5,722 bases of DNA, taken from contig JALOPC010000223.1 of NCBI GenBank assembly GCA_025454095.1, positions 1 through 5,722 on the forward strand, written 5' to 3'. This document shows, one piece after another, positions 1-5,522 of the stretch. The notes beneath the pieces are model-generated. The model saw only the letters and a list, made by a program, of their open reading frames with translations, made no database searches and was not told the origin of the DNA. The position numbers and the translations under genes were made by a program. Position 1 is the first letter of the stretch; every line of letters starts with the position of its first letter. Source of the stretch: Syntrophales bacterium (GTDB taxonomy: Bacteria; Desulfobacterota; Syntrophia; Syntrophales; UBA2192).

Positions 1-1025
1 AACTCGTCAGGCTCCTCGGCGAGCGCGCCCGGCTCTCCGTCGAGATGGGCCGGATGAAGGCCGAAACCGGGCTTGCCGTGTTCGATCCGGTGCAGGAGCG
101 CCGGGTCCTCGACGGGATCGCATCCCTGAACGAAGGGCCGCTTCCCTCGGAGGCGCTGCGGCACATCTGGCGCGAGATCCTCTCCGCGTCGCGCGCCCTT
201 CAGGCGCCCCTGTCGGTGGCCTGCCTGGGGCCGGAGGGGTCCTTCGCCCACCTGGCGGCCCTCGAGCGCTTCGGAAGAAGCACGCAGCTCGCGCCGCAGG
301 TGACGATCGGCGGCGTCTTCGACGCCGTGGAGAAACAGCGGTGCGACCTGGGCGTCGTCCCCCTGGAGAATTCCGTGGAGGGGCCCGTGCGAACCACCCT
401 GGCGCGGCTCATCGCGACGCCCCTGTCGATACGCGGGGAGATCTGCCTGCGCATTTCCCACTGCCTGCTGGCGAAGGCGCCCCGGGGGAGAATCCGCAGG
501 GTCTACTCCCACCCCCAGGCGCTGGCCCAGTGCCGGCAGTGGCTGGCGCGGCACCTGCCCCTGGCCGCTGTCGTCGAGACGGAGAGCACCTCGGCGGCCG
601 TGCTGCAGGCCCGCGGCGACCGGCAGGGGGCGGCCATCGCAAGCCGCCTGGCCTCGGAGATCCACGGTCTTCCCGTCGTCGAGGCGGGCATCGAGGACCA
701 TCCGGAGAACACGACGCGCTTCATCGTCATCGGGACGGGCTCGAGCGGCCCGACGGGCCGGGACAAGACCTCCGTTCTCTTTTCGACGCAGCACCGGCCC
801 GGGGCGCTGCACGCGGCCCTGGCCCCCTTCGCGTCGGCGGGGATCAACCTGCTGCGCATCGAGTCCCACCCGGCAAGGGACCGGATGTGGCAGTACCTGT
901 TCTTCGTCGACCTCGAGGGTCACGCGGCCGATCGGGCCGTGAAGGACGGCCTGCGGAAGCTGAAGCGCAAGACGGCCTTTCTGAAAGTGCTGGGCTCGTA
1001 CCCCCGGGAGGTGGAACCCTCATGA
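1..1025 (+). CDS. pheA: Bifunctional chorismate mutase / prephenate dehydratase (P-protein), 5' partial
   Basis: Converts chorismate to prephenate and prephenate to phenylpyruvate, the committed branch to phenylalanine; cytosolic. The gene enters from upstream: the first full codon is at 3 and the frame is open to the window edge. The sequence before the ATG at 45 already reads as chorismate mutase (LVRLLGERARLSVEMG), so that ATG is internal. By alignment with E. coli PheA the mutase part keeps equivalents of Arg28, Lys39, Asp48, Glu52, Ser84 and Gln88; roughly the first 20 residues are missing. Counting from the ATG at 45, the dehydratase domain spans about 57-230, with GPEGSF (62-67), VVPLENS, SHPQAL and the catalytic TRF (224-226). 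A C-terminal ACT domain (about 241-320) has GALH (253-256) and ESHP (273-276), where the phenylalanine-binding motif is normally ESRP. Feedback control by phenylalanine is likely from the family. The stop overlaps the aroD start as ATGA. Confidence 0.96.
   Translation, partial: LVRLLGERARLSVEMGRMKAETGLAVFDPVQERRVLDGIASLNEGPLPSEALRHIWREILSASRALQAPLSVACLGPEGSFAHLAALERFGRSTQLAPQVTIGGVFDAVEKQRCDLGVVPLENSVEGPVRTTLARLIATPLSIRGEICLRISHCLLAKAPRGRIRRVYSHPQALAQCRQWLARHLPLAAVVETESTSAAVLQARGDRQGAAIASRLASEIHGLPVVEAGIEDHPENTTRFIVIGTGSSGPTGRDKTSVLFSTQHRPGALHAALAPFASAGINLLRIESHPARDRMWQYLFFVDLEGHAADRAVKDGLRKLKRKTAFLKVLGSYPREVEPS
1007..1013 (+). promoter_or_regulatory. Ribosome binding site of aroD
   Basis: GGAGGTG lies inside the 3' end of pheA, 8 nt before the ATG at 1022. 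It is a near-perfect Shine-Dalgarno sequence and supports the ATGA-overlapping start of aroD. Confidence 0.8.
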
Positions 1026-1702
1026 TCTGCATCTCCGTCGTGCCCGCCACCAACGAGGAGGCGCTGTCCCTGCTGGGGCGGGCCCTGCCCCTGGCCGAAC
1101 TTGTGGAACTGCGGATCGACCGCATCGAGGCCCCCGCGCTGCCGATGCTGCTGCATGCCGGCCGGGAGAGGATCGTGGTGACGAACCGCCGCCGCGACGA
1201 GGGCGGCTTCTTTGCGAGCTGCGAGACCCGCCGTCTCGAGCGGCTGCACGAAGCCGTCGAGCTGGGCGCCCGCTTCGTGGACATCGAGGCGCGAACGGGG
1301 AGCCGCGCCGTGGGCAGGCTGGCCGATGCGGTCCGGTCCCATGGCGGAAGGACGAGGCTCATCGTGTCGCACCACGACCTGGCGGGTACCCCTTCCGCCA
1401 GGACGCTGGCGGCAAGGGTGAAGGCCTGCCGGGCCCTCGGGGCAGACGTCGTGAAGATCGTGACCCTGGCGAACCGCGCGGAAGACAATCTCCGGGTCCT
1501 GGAGATCCTCCCGCAGGCGCGGGAGATGGGGCAGGACATCGTCGCCTTCTGCATGGGGGAACTGGGGCGCCTGAGCCGCGTGGCGGCCCCCCTTCTCGGG
1601 TCCTGCTGGAGCTACGCGAGCCTCGAGAAAGGCGCCGCATCGGCGCCGGGGCAGTTGACGGTCGCGGAGATGAGAGCCGTTCTGGGGATGCTGCATTCAT
1701 GA
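1022..1702 (+). CDS. aroD: 3-dehydroquinate dehydratase, type I
   Basis: Dehydrates 3-dehydroquinate to 3-dehydroshikimate, step three of the shikimate pathway, through a Schiff base on a lysine in a TIM barrel. The 226-residue length suits the type I family. Visible active-site elements are ELRID (29-33, substrate-binding Glu and Arg), VTNRRRDEGG (53-62), FVDIE (85-89), SHHD (116-119, where His118 aligns with the general base of E. coli AroD), DVVKIVT (142-148, with Lys145 as Schiff-base lysine), GRLSR (182-186) and APGQ (208-211, lid glutamine). All expected catalytic residues are present, so it should be active. The start at 1022 is fixed by a strong ribosome binding site and by overlap with the pheA stop. 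Its own stop overlaps the aroE start, again as ATGA, which implies translational coupling on both sides. A type II dehydroquinase is excluded by length and motifs. Confidence 0.96.
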   Translation: MICISVVPATNEEALSLLGRALPLAELVELRIDRIEAPALPMLLHAGRERIVVTNRRRDEGGFFASCETRRLERLHEAVELGARFVDIEARTGSRAVGRLADAVRSHGGRTRLIVSHHDLAGTPSARTLAARVKACRALGADVVKIVTLANRAEDNLRVLEILPQAREMGQDIVAFCMGELGRLSRVAAPLLGSCWSYASLEKGAASAPGQLTVAEMRAVLGMLHS

Positions 1703-2529
1703 GGGACGCCATGCAAGGGACAATGCGACACTTTGCCCTGTTCGGAAACCCCGTGGGGCACAGCCTCTCGCCGCTGATGATCAACGCGGCCTTCGGGGCC
1801 ATGGGGATCCGCGCCGGCTACGAGTCTCACCGCGTGGATAACCTGGAACTGGCGGTGCGGATGATCCGCGAGAAACCGCTCGACGGCGTGAGCGTGACCC
1901 TGCCGCTGAAGGGGGCCGTCATGGCCTTCCTCGACGAGGTGGACGACGACGCCCGCGCGATCGGCGCCGTCAACACCGTGGCAAACGAGCGCGGATGGCT
2001 CCGGGGGTCGAACACGGACTGGTCGGCGCTCTCCGCGGCGATGCAGGAACAGTTCCCCCTGGGGGGAAGAACGATCGCCGTGCTGGGCGCCGGCGGCGCC
2101 GCCCGGGCCGCCGTCCATGCGATTCTCCGGGCGGGCGGGACCCCGATCGTCTTCAACCGGAGTCGCGACCGGGCCGAGTCCCTGGCCCGGTGGTTTTCGT
2201 GCGAGACGCAGCCGCTGGCCGCGCTGGGCACGACGGAGGCGGACGTCCTGATCAATGCAACCCCCGTCGGGATGCACCCGCACACGGAGCAATCCCCCGT
2301 GGACGGGCGTCACCTGGCCCGATTCGAATGGGTCGTCGAGACGATCTACAACCCCCTCGAGACGCGCCTGCTCCGGGAGGCCCGGGCTGCGGGCTGCGGC
2401 GTCGTCGCGGGGCTCGCCATGTTCGTCCGCCAGGGGGCGGAGCAGATCCGAACCTGGACGGGGCTCGAGCCCCCGGTGGAGCTGATGACGCGCGTGGTGC
2501 AGACGACCCTGGCGAAAAACAGGAGATAG
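1699..2529 (+). CDS. aroE: Shikimate dehydrogenase (NADP+)
   Basis: Reduces 3-dehydroshikimate to shikimate using NADPH. The 276 residues show the usual order: substrate domain with GNPVGHSLSP (16-25), VSVTLPLK (64-71, catalytic Lys71), GAVNTV (89-94) and SNTD (104-107, catalytic Asp107). A Rossmann domain follows with GAGGAA (130-135), NRS (153-155, adenine ribose/phosphate contact), INATPVGM (185-192) and a C-terminal YNPLET...RQGAEQ stretch. Three in-frame ATGs lie four codons apart at 1699, 1711 and 1723. The first is chosen because it overlaps the aroD stop (ATGA) and has GGGGA 10 nt upstream. The third would leave the short leader (MRHFALFGNP) more typical of the family, so the true N-terminus could be up to eight residues shorter. 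It could also be a quinate/shikimate dehydrogenase, but the pathway context favours AroE. Confidence 0.95.
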   Translation: MRDAMQGTMRHFALFGNPVGHSLSPLMINAAFGAMGIRAGYESHRVDNLELAVRMIREKPLDGVSVTLPLKGAVMAFLDEVDDDARAIGAVNTVANERGWLRGSNTDWSALSAAMQEQFPLGGRTIAVLGAGGAARAAVHAILRAGGTPIVFNRSRDRAESLARWFSCETQPLAALGTTEADVLINATPVGMHPHTEQSPVDGRHLARFEWVVETIYNPLETRLLREARAAGCGVVAGLAMFVRQGAEQIRTWTGLEPPVELMTRVVQTTLAKNRR

Positions 2530-2545
2530 GGTATCGGGTACCGGG
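2529..2545 (+). repeat. Short GGGTAYC tandem with 7-nt period in the aroE/aroA spacer
   Basis: The spacer opens with GGGTATC, GGGTACC and then GGG, beginning on the last base of the aroE stop codon. The rest of the spacer (2546-2576) is purine-rich. The 47-nt gap is one of only two in the window where genes do not overlap. Two and a half units is too few to call a true tandem array; it may be a remnant of a dispersed repeat or chance. Confidence 0.3.
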
Positions 2546-2576
2546 AAGAGAACAAGAGAAGAACCGGGATGAAGAG

Positions 2577-3818
2577 ATGACCGACGTAAGAGAAATCAAG
2601 CCCCTGGCGCGCGTGGATGCGACGGTGCAGGTGCCCGGCTCGAAGAGCTTCACCCAGCGAGCCCTCGTCGCGGCGTCGCTGGCCGAGGGGAAGTCGCTGT
2701 TGCGCAACGCGCTGATCGCGGAGGACACGGGTCATCTCGTCGGGGCGCTGCGGCTGCTCGGCGCGCAGATCGTTTGCTCCGGTCCGGACGTGATCGTCAC
2801 GGGCACGGGGGGGCGCATCGCGAACCCCGGCCGCGAGCTGCACCTGGGCAGCAACGGGACGGCCATGCGGTTTCTCGTCAGTGTCGCGGCCCTCGGGCCG
2901 GGCGACATCACCCTGACCGGGGATCCGCGCCTCTGCGAGCGTCCCCTGAAGCCGCTGCTCGACGGGATCGGGAATCTCGGCGTCTCCAGCGCCTGCCGGA
3001 ACGCCCCGGGCTACCCGCCGGTCACGATTCACGGCGGCACGCTGCGCGGCGGGCGGGTCGTTTTCCGGGACGTCGAGAGCAGCCAGTATGTCTCGTCGAT
3101 CCTGCTCGCGGCGCCCTATGCCGCGGGGGACGTGGAAGTCGAAATGCAGGGTTCCACCGTGTCCCGCCCCTACGTGGAGATGACCCTCGCGACGATGAAG
3201 GCCTTCGGCGCCGCCGCGGAGAAAAGCGCAGAGAACCTGTATGCCGTGCGCCACGGCCAGCGCTACCGGGCCTGCCGGTATCTCGTGGAAGGGGACCTGT
3301 CGAGCGCGTCGTACTTCTTCCTCGCAGCGGCCCTCTGCGGAGGCACGGTCCGCGTCGCGAACACGAACTTCTGGACCCACCAGGGCGACGTGCGCTTTCT
3401 CCGATATCTGAAAGAACTCGGCTGCTCCGTCGCGGCCACGGACCAGTGGATCGAGGTGTCGGGCGGGAAACCCGTCGAGGGCGACTTCACGGCCTCCATG
3501 GAGGACATCCCCGACATGGTTCCCACGATGGCTGTGCTTGCGGCCCTGCGCCCGGGCAGGACCTTTATCCGCAACGTGTCGCACCTGCGGCTCAAGGAGA
3601 GCAACCGCCTGGCGGCCCTCGTGACGGAACTCGCAAAGACCGGCGTCCGGGCCGAGGAACTCGAGGACGGACTCGTCATCGCAGGGGGGAAGCTTTGCCG
3701 TATTGGGGCTCGTCGTCCCGGGCATGCGGATCCGAAACCCCGACTGCGTCGGCAAATCCTTCCCGGGTTTCTGGGCAGAACTGGAGAAACTCTATGGGAG
3801 CACGTAACGTCCCCCTAA
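2577..3818 (+). CDS. aroA: EPSP synthase (3-phosphoshikimate 1-carboxyvinyltransferase), damaged 3' end
   Basis: Transfers the enolpyruvyl group of PEP to shikimate 3-phosphate, giving EPSP. Residues 1-372 are a normal EPSP synthase: PGSKSFTQR (20-28, with Lys23 and Arg28), GSNGTAMRF (91-99), PRLCERPLKP (117-126), SSQ (168-170), VSRPYVEM (195-202), GDLSSASY (239-246), IPD (311-313, catalytic Asp) and LKESNR (339-344, catalytic Glu341). After GGK the reading frame breaks. The expected segment with the Asp-His-Arg motif is absent, and translation continues for about 40 unrelated residues to 3818. The true C-terminal tail, including VGKSFPGFW with the conserved lysine, sits in another frame and ends at 3807. 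With about 50 bp restored the protein would be about 426 residues, normal for AroA. As written the product should be inactive. The start at 2577 is the first Met before the conserved core; its ribosome binding site is weak (GAAGAG directly abuts it). Confidence 0.9.
   Translation: MTDVREIKPLARVDATVQVPGSKSFTQRALVAASLAEGKSLLRNALIAEDTGHLVGALRLLGAQIVCSGPDVIVTGTGGRIANPGRELHLGSNGTAMRFLVSVAALGPGDITLTGDPRLCERPLKPLLDGIGNLGVSSACRNAPGYPPVTIHGGTLRGGRVVFRDVESSQYVSSILLAAPYAAGDVEVEMQGSTVSRPYVEMTLATMKAFGAAAEKSAENLYAVRHGQRYRACRYLVEGDLSSASYFFLAAALCGGTVRVANTNFWTHQGDVRFLRYLKELGCSVAATDQWIEVSGGKPVEGDFTASMEDIPDMVPTMAVLAALRPGRTFIRNVSHLRLKESNRLAALVTELAKTGVRAEELEDGLVIAGGKLCRIGARRPGHADPKPRLRRQILPGFLGRTGETLWEHVTSP
3690..3695 (+). 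other. Inferred deletion junction in aroA at an AGCTT microhomology
   Basis: Frame 1 of aroA reads GGG AAG CTT here, while the displaced tail reads AGC TTT GCC from 3691. The shared AGCTT (3691-3695) is in codon phase 2 for the upstream part and phase 1 for the downstream part. A recombination between two AGCTT copies would therefore remove 3n-1 bases. The family alignment predicts about 17 codons between these points, so about 50 bp is missing. The junction also creates or keeps a HindIII-type AAGCTT. Confidence 0.7.
3691..3807 (+). pseudogene. aroA: Out-of-frame C-terminal remnant of aroA
   Basis: Read from 3691, this stretch encodes SFAVLGLVVPGMRIRNPD followed by [20 protein letters not shown] and a TAA at 3805-3807. 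This is a typical EPSP synthase C-terminus: the SFAV helix just after the DHR motif, the conserved lysine of GKSFP, and the terminal helix. It contains no internal stop and looks well preserved, so the disruption is either recent or not real. It is displaced by +1 relative to the aroA frame that starts at 2577. Confidence 0.85.
3783..3786 (+). promoter_or_regulatory. Ribosome binding site of aroK
   Basis: GGAG lies 7 nt before the ATG at 3794, inside the 3' end of aroA. It supports the overlapping start of aroK. Confidence 0.6.
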
Positions 3819-4369
3819 TCGGGTACCGCGGAAGCGGAAAGACATCGGTCGGCAGGGAGCTGGCGAAGCTCCTGGAGCGGCCCTTTTTCGACTCGGACCG
3901 GATGGTCTTCGCGAAGACGGGAAGGACCGTCGGCGAGATCGTCGAGGCGGGCGGCTGGCCGGCCTTCCGCGAGGCGGAGAAGGCGGTCATCGCCGAGCTT
4001 TCCGCCCTCGACCAGGCCGTCATCTCGCTGGGCGGCGGGGCGGTCATGGACCCCGACAACGTGGCGGCCCTCGAGGAGCGGGGGAAATTCGTGTGGCTGA
4101 AGGCCGACGCGAGGACCCTTGCCCGCCGGATGCAGGGCGAGAAAAACGGCAGCGGGCAGCGGCCTTCGCTCACGGGGGCGGGCACCCTGGAAGAGGTCGA
4201 ACGGGTGCTGGCGGAGCGCCTGCCGGTTTACCGTGCCCTGGCCGATCTGGCCGTCGACACGGCGGGCAAAACCCCCGCAGGCATCGCCGCGGAGATCGCC
4301 GCCGCGGTGTCGGACGACCCGGCTCCGCGCCGGGTGAAAACAGACAGGAGGCGGCCCCATGTCCGGTAA
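3794..4369 (+). CDS. aroK: Shikimate kinase
   Basis: Phosphorylates shikimate at the 3-hydroxyl with ATP. The 191-residue protein is a P-loop NMP-kinase-like enzyme: Walker A GYRGSGKT (10-17), FDSD (32-35, shikimate-binding Asp), FREAE (58-62, substrate-binding Arg59), LGGGAV (79-84, the glycine-rich substrate loop), an ATP lid with QRPSL (122-126) and VYRALADL (145-152). It is slightly longer than the usual 165-180 residues because of a basic tail ([13 protein letters not shown]) produced by overlap with aroC. The start at 3794 is supported by GGAG upstream and by its position just before the conserved P-loop. It overlaps the ancestral aroA stop (3807) by 14 nt and the aroC start by 11 nt, so translation is probably coupled. 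The aroA frame damage does not touch this gene; ribosomes in the shifted aroA frame would still terminate at 3818, inside the overlap. The symbol aroL would be equally acceptable. Confidence 0.95.
   Translation: MGARNVPLIGYRGSGKTSVGRELAKLLERPFFDSDRMVFAKTGRTVGEIVEAGGWPAFREAEKAVIAELSALDQAVISLGGGAVMDPDNVAALEERGKFVWLKADARTLARRMQGEKNGSGQRPSLTGAGTLEEVERVLAERLPVYRALADLAVDTAGKTPAGIAAEIAAAVSDDPAPRRVKTDRRRPHVR
4346..4351 (+). promoter_or_regulatory. Ribosome binding site of aroC
   Basis: A consensus AGGAGG inside the 3' end of aroK, 7 nt before the ATG at 4359. It fixes the aroC start and explains the 11-nt overlap. Confidence 0.85.
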
Positions 4370-5411
4370 CACCTTCGGCGCCCTTTTCAGGGTCACCACG
4401 TTCGGGGAGTCGCACGGTCCCGGCCTCGGCGCCGTCATCGACGGCTGCCCGCCGGGTCTCGAACTCGCGGTGTCGGACATCCAGGAAGAGGTCGACCGCC
4501 GCAGGCCGGCGGGAAACACCGCATCCACGCCCAGGCAGGAGGATGACCGGGTGGAAATCCTCTCGGGGATCTTCGAGGGGAAAACGACGGGGACCCCGAT
4601 TGCCCTCGTCATCCGAAACCGCGAGGCCGACAGCGGCGCCTACGATGACTTGCGGGAGGTCTTCCGTCCCGGGCACGGGGACTTTACCTATGCGAAGAAA
4701 TACGGCATCCGGGATCACCGCGGAGGCGGACGCGCCTCCGGGCGCGAGACGGCGGCGCGCGTGGCGGCCGGCGCCGTCGCCCGCAAAGTCCTGGCCCGTG
4801 AGGGGATCGCCGTGTCGGGCTGCACGGTGGAACTCGGAGGCGTCGGGATCGAGACACGCTCCGGTGCGGAGGCAGGCTCGAACCGCCTGCGCTGCCCGGA
4901 CCCGCGGGCCGCGGCGCGGATGGAGGCCCGGCTCGAGGAGGCCAGGCTTGAAGGCGACACCCTCGGCGGTATCGTGGAGGTGCGCGTGACGGGTTGCCCC
5001 GCCGGTCTCGGCGAGCCCGTCTTCGACAAGCTCGACGCCGATCTGGCAAAGGCCCTCATGAGCATCGGGACGGTGAAGGGGGTCGAGATCGGCGCGGGGT
5101 TCAGCGCGGCGCGGCTGAAGGGGTCGCAGTGCAACGACCCCATCGGGCCCGGAGGGTTCGAGACGAACCGCGCGGGCGGGGTGCTGGCGGGGATCGCGAC
5201 GGGTCAGGAGATCGTAATCCGCGCGGCCTGCAAGCCGATCCCCTCGATCGCGCTGGAACAGGAGACGATCGACACCCGCGGAAACCCGAAAAGGATCTCC
5301 GTGCGGGGAAGGCACGACGCCTGCGTCATCCCGCGCGTCATCCCCGTCTGCGAGGCCATGGTCTGCCTGGTCCTTGCGGATCACCTGCTCAGACAGAAGG
5401 CCGTGCGATGA
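4359..5411 (+). CDS. aroC: Chorismate synthase
   Basis: Eliminates phosphate from EPSP to give chorismate, the branch-point product; it needs reduced FMN. The 350 residues match the usual bacterial length. All three family signatures are visible: FGESHG (15-20), [14 protein letters not shown] (103-116) followed by [18 protein letters not shown] (119-136), and RHDACV (318-323) near the C-terminus. [11 protein letters not shown] (53-63) is also typical. The start has an ideal ribosome binding site. It supplies chorismate to the upstream pheA and downstream tyrA products. The stop TGA (5409-5411) is itself overlapped by an ATG at 5408, which now opens only a 10-codon frame. No separate flavin reductase is nearby, so it is probably monofunctional, relying on cellular FMNH2; that point is inference. 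Confidence 0.97.
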   Translation: MSGNTFGALFRVTTFGESHGPGLGAVIDGCPPGLELAVSDIQEEVDRRRPAGNTASTPRQEDDRVEILSGIFEGKTTGTPIALVIRNREADSGAYDDLREVFRPGHGDFTYAKKYGIRDHRGGGRASGRETAARVAAGAVARKVLAREGIAVSGCTVELGGVGIETRSGAEAGSNRLRCPDPRAAARMEARLEEARLEGDTLGGIVEVRVTGCPAGLGEPVFDKLDADLAKALMSIGTVKGVEIGAGFSAARLKGSQCNDPIGPGGFETNRAGGVLAGIATGQEIVIRAACKPIPSIALEQETIDTRGNPKRISVRGRHDACVIPRVIPVCEAMVCLVLADHLLRQKAVR

Positions 5412-5440
5412 ATCGCATTCTTATCGTCCCCCTTTTATAA
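5408..5440 (+). other. Ten-codon frame overlapping the aroC stop; possible abandoned start of tyrA
   Basis: An ATG overlaps the aroC stop as ATGA, the same geometry as at pheA/aroD and aroD/aroE. It has AGAAGG (5395-5400) 7 nt upstream. It encodes [10 protein letters not shown] and stops at 5438-5440, inside the first palindrome of the repeat. The last few codons are repeat-derived. It may be the original start of the next gene, cut off by repeat insertion, or a chance leader peptide. There is no evidence that the peptide itself has a function. Confidence 0.3.
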
Positions 5441-5506
5441 AGGGGGACACAGGGGGATTTTCTTCTATGACAAATCCTCCCCTTCCCTCCTTTTGAAAAG
5501 GAGGGA
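5426..5506. repeat. Pair of inverted palindromic repeat units (REP/MITE-like) between aroC and tyrA
   Basis: Unit one (about 5426-5460) has a palindrome GTCCCCCTTT / TAT / AAAGGGGGAC (5426-5448) followed by a tail ending GGGGGATTT. Unit two (about 5472-5506) is the same kind of element on the other strand: it begins AAATCCTCCCC and ends in a perfect 11-bp palindrome around G5495 (TCCCTCCTTTT / AAAAGGAGGGA). The units face each other across an 11-nt spacer (5461-5471), so the whole can also fold as one long hairpin through GGATTT / AAATCC. From general experience, CCCCCTTT...AAAGGGGG elements ending in GGGGGATTT are dispersed repeats in many environmental bacterial genomes; I cannot confirm copy number here. 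It is not a convincing terminator, since neither hairpin is followed by a T-run on either strand. Confidence 0.8.
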
Positions 5507-5522
5507 TGAAGAGAAAGAGCAC

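Noticed and set aside
341..1021. Upstream extension of the aroD frame through pheA
   Set aside because: The translation before 1022 is Pro/Gly/Arg-rich shadow sequence of pheA. The dehydroquinase fold begins at 1022, which has a strong ribosome binding site.
844..1554. Long minus-strand open frames opposite pheA/aroD, and similar ones at 1612-2313, 2346-3755, 3815-4612 and 4170-5384
   Set aside because: They lie antisense to genes with clear family motifs, have low-complexity Arg/Pro/Ala/Gly-rich translations typical of GC-rich shadow frames, and show no recognisable domain.
1995..2576. Upstream extension of the aroA frame into aroE
   Set aside because: The sequence is a shadow of aroE. EPSP synthase homology begins just after the ATG at 2577.
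3684..3689. Simple homopolymer (G6) sequencing error as the whole cause of the aroA frameshift
   Set aside because: A one-base indel would fix the frame but could not restore the ~16 missing residues with the DHR motif.
3690..3695. HindIII cloning junction joining two unrelated inserts
   Set aside because: Both sides are the same gene in the right order and only ~50 bp apart in the family alignment; a chimera of distant fragments would not look like this. A small lost HindIII fragment is not fully excluded.
5426..5448. First palindrome as an intrinsic terminator after aroC
   Set aside because: The stem is followed by ACACAGGGGG, not a T-run. The second palindrome is followed by ATGAAGAGA. 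The minus-strand reading also lacks T-runs.
5426..5506. CRISPR array
   Set aside because: There are only two units, in opposite orientation, with an 11-nt spacer; no direct-repeat/spacer periodicity.
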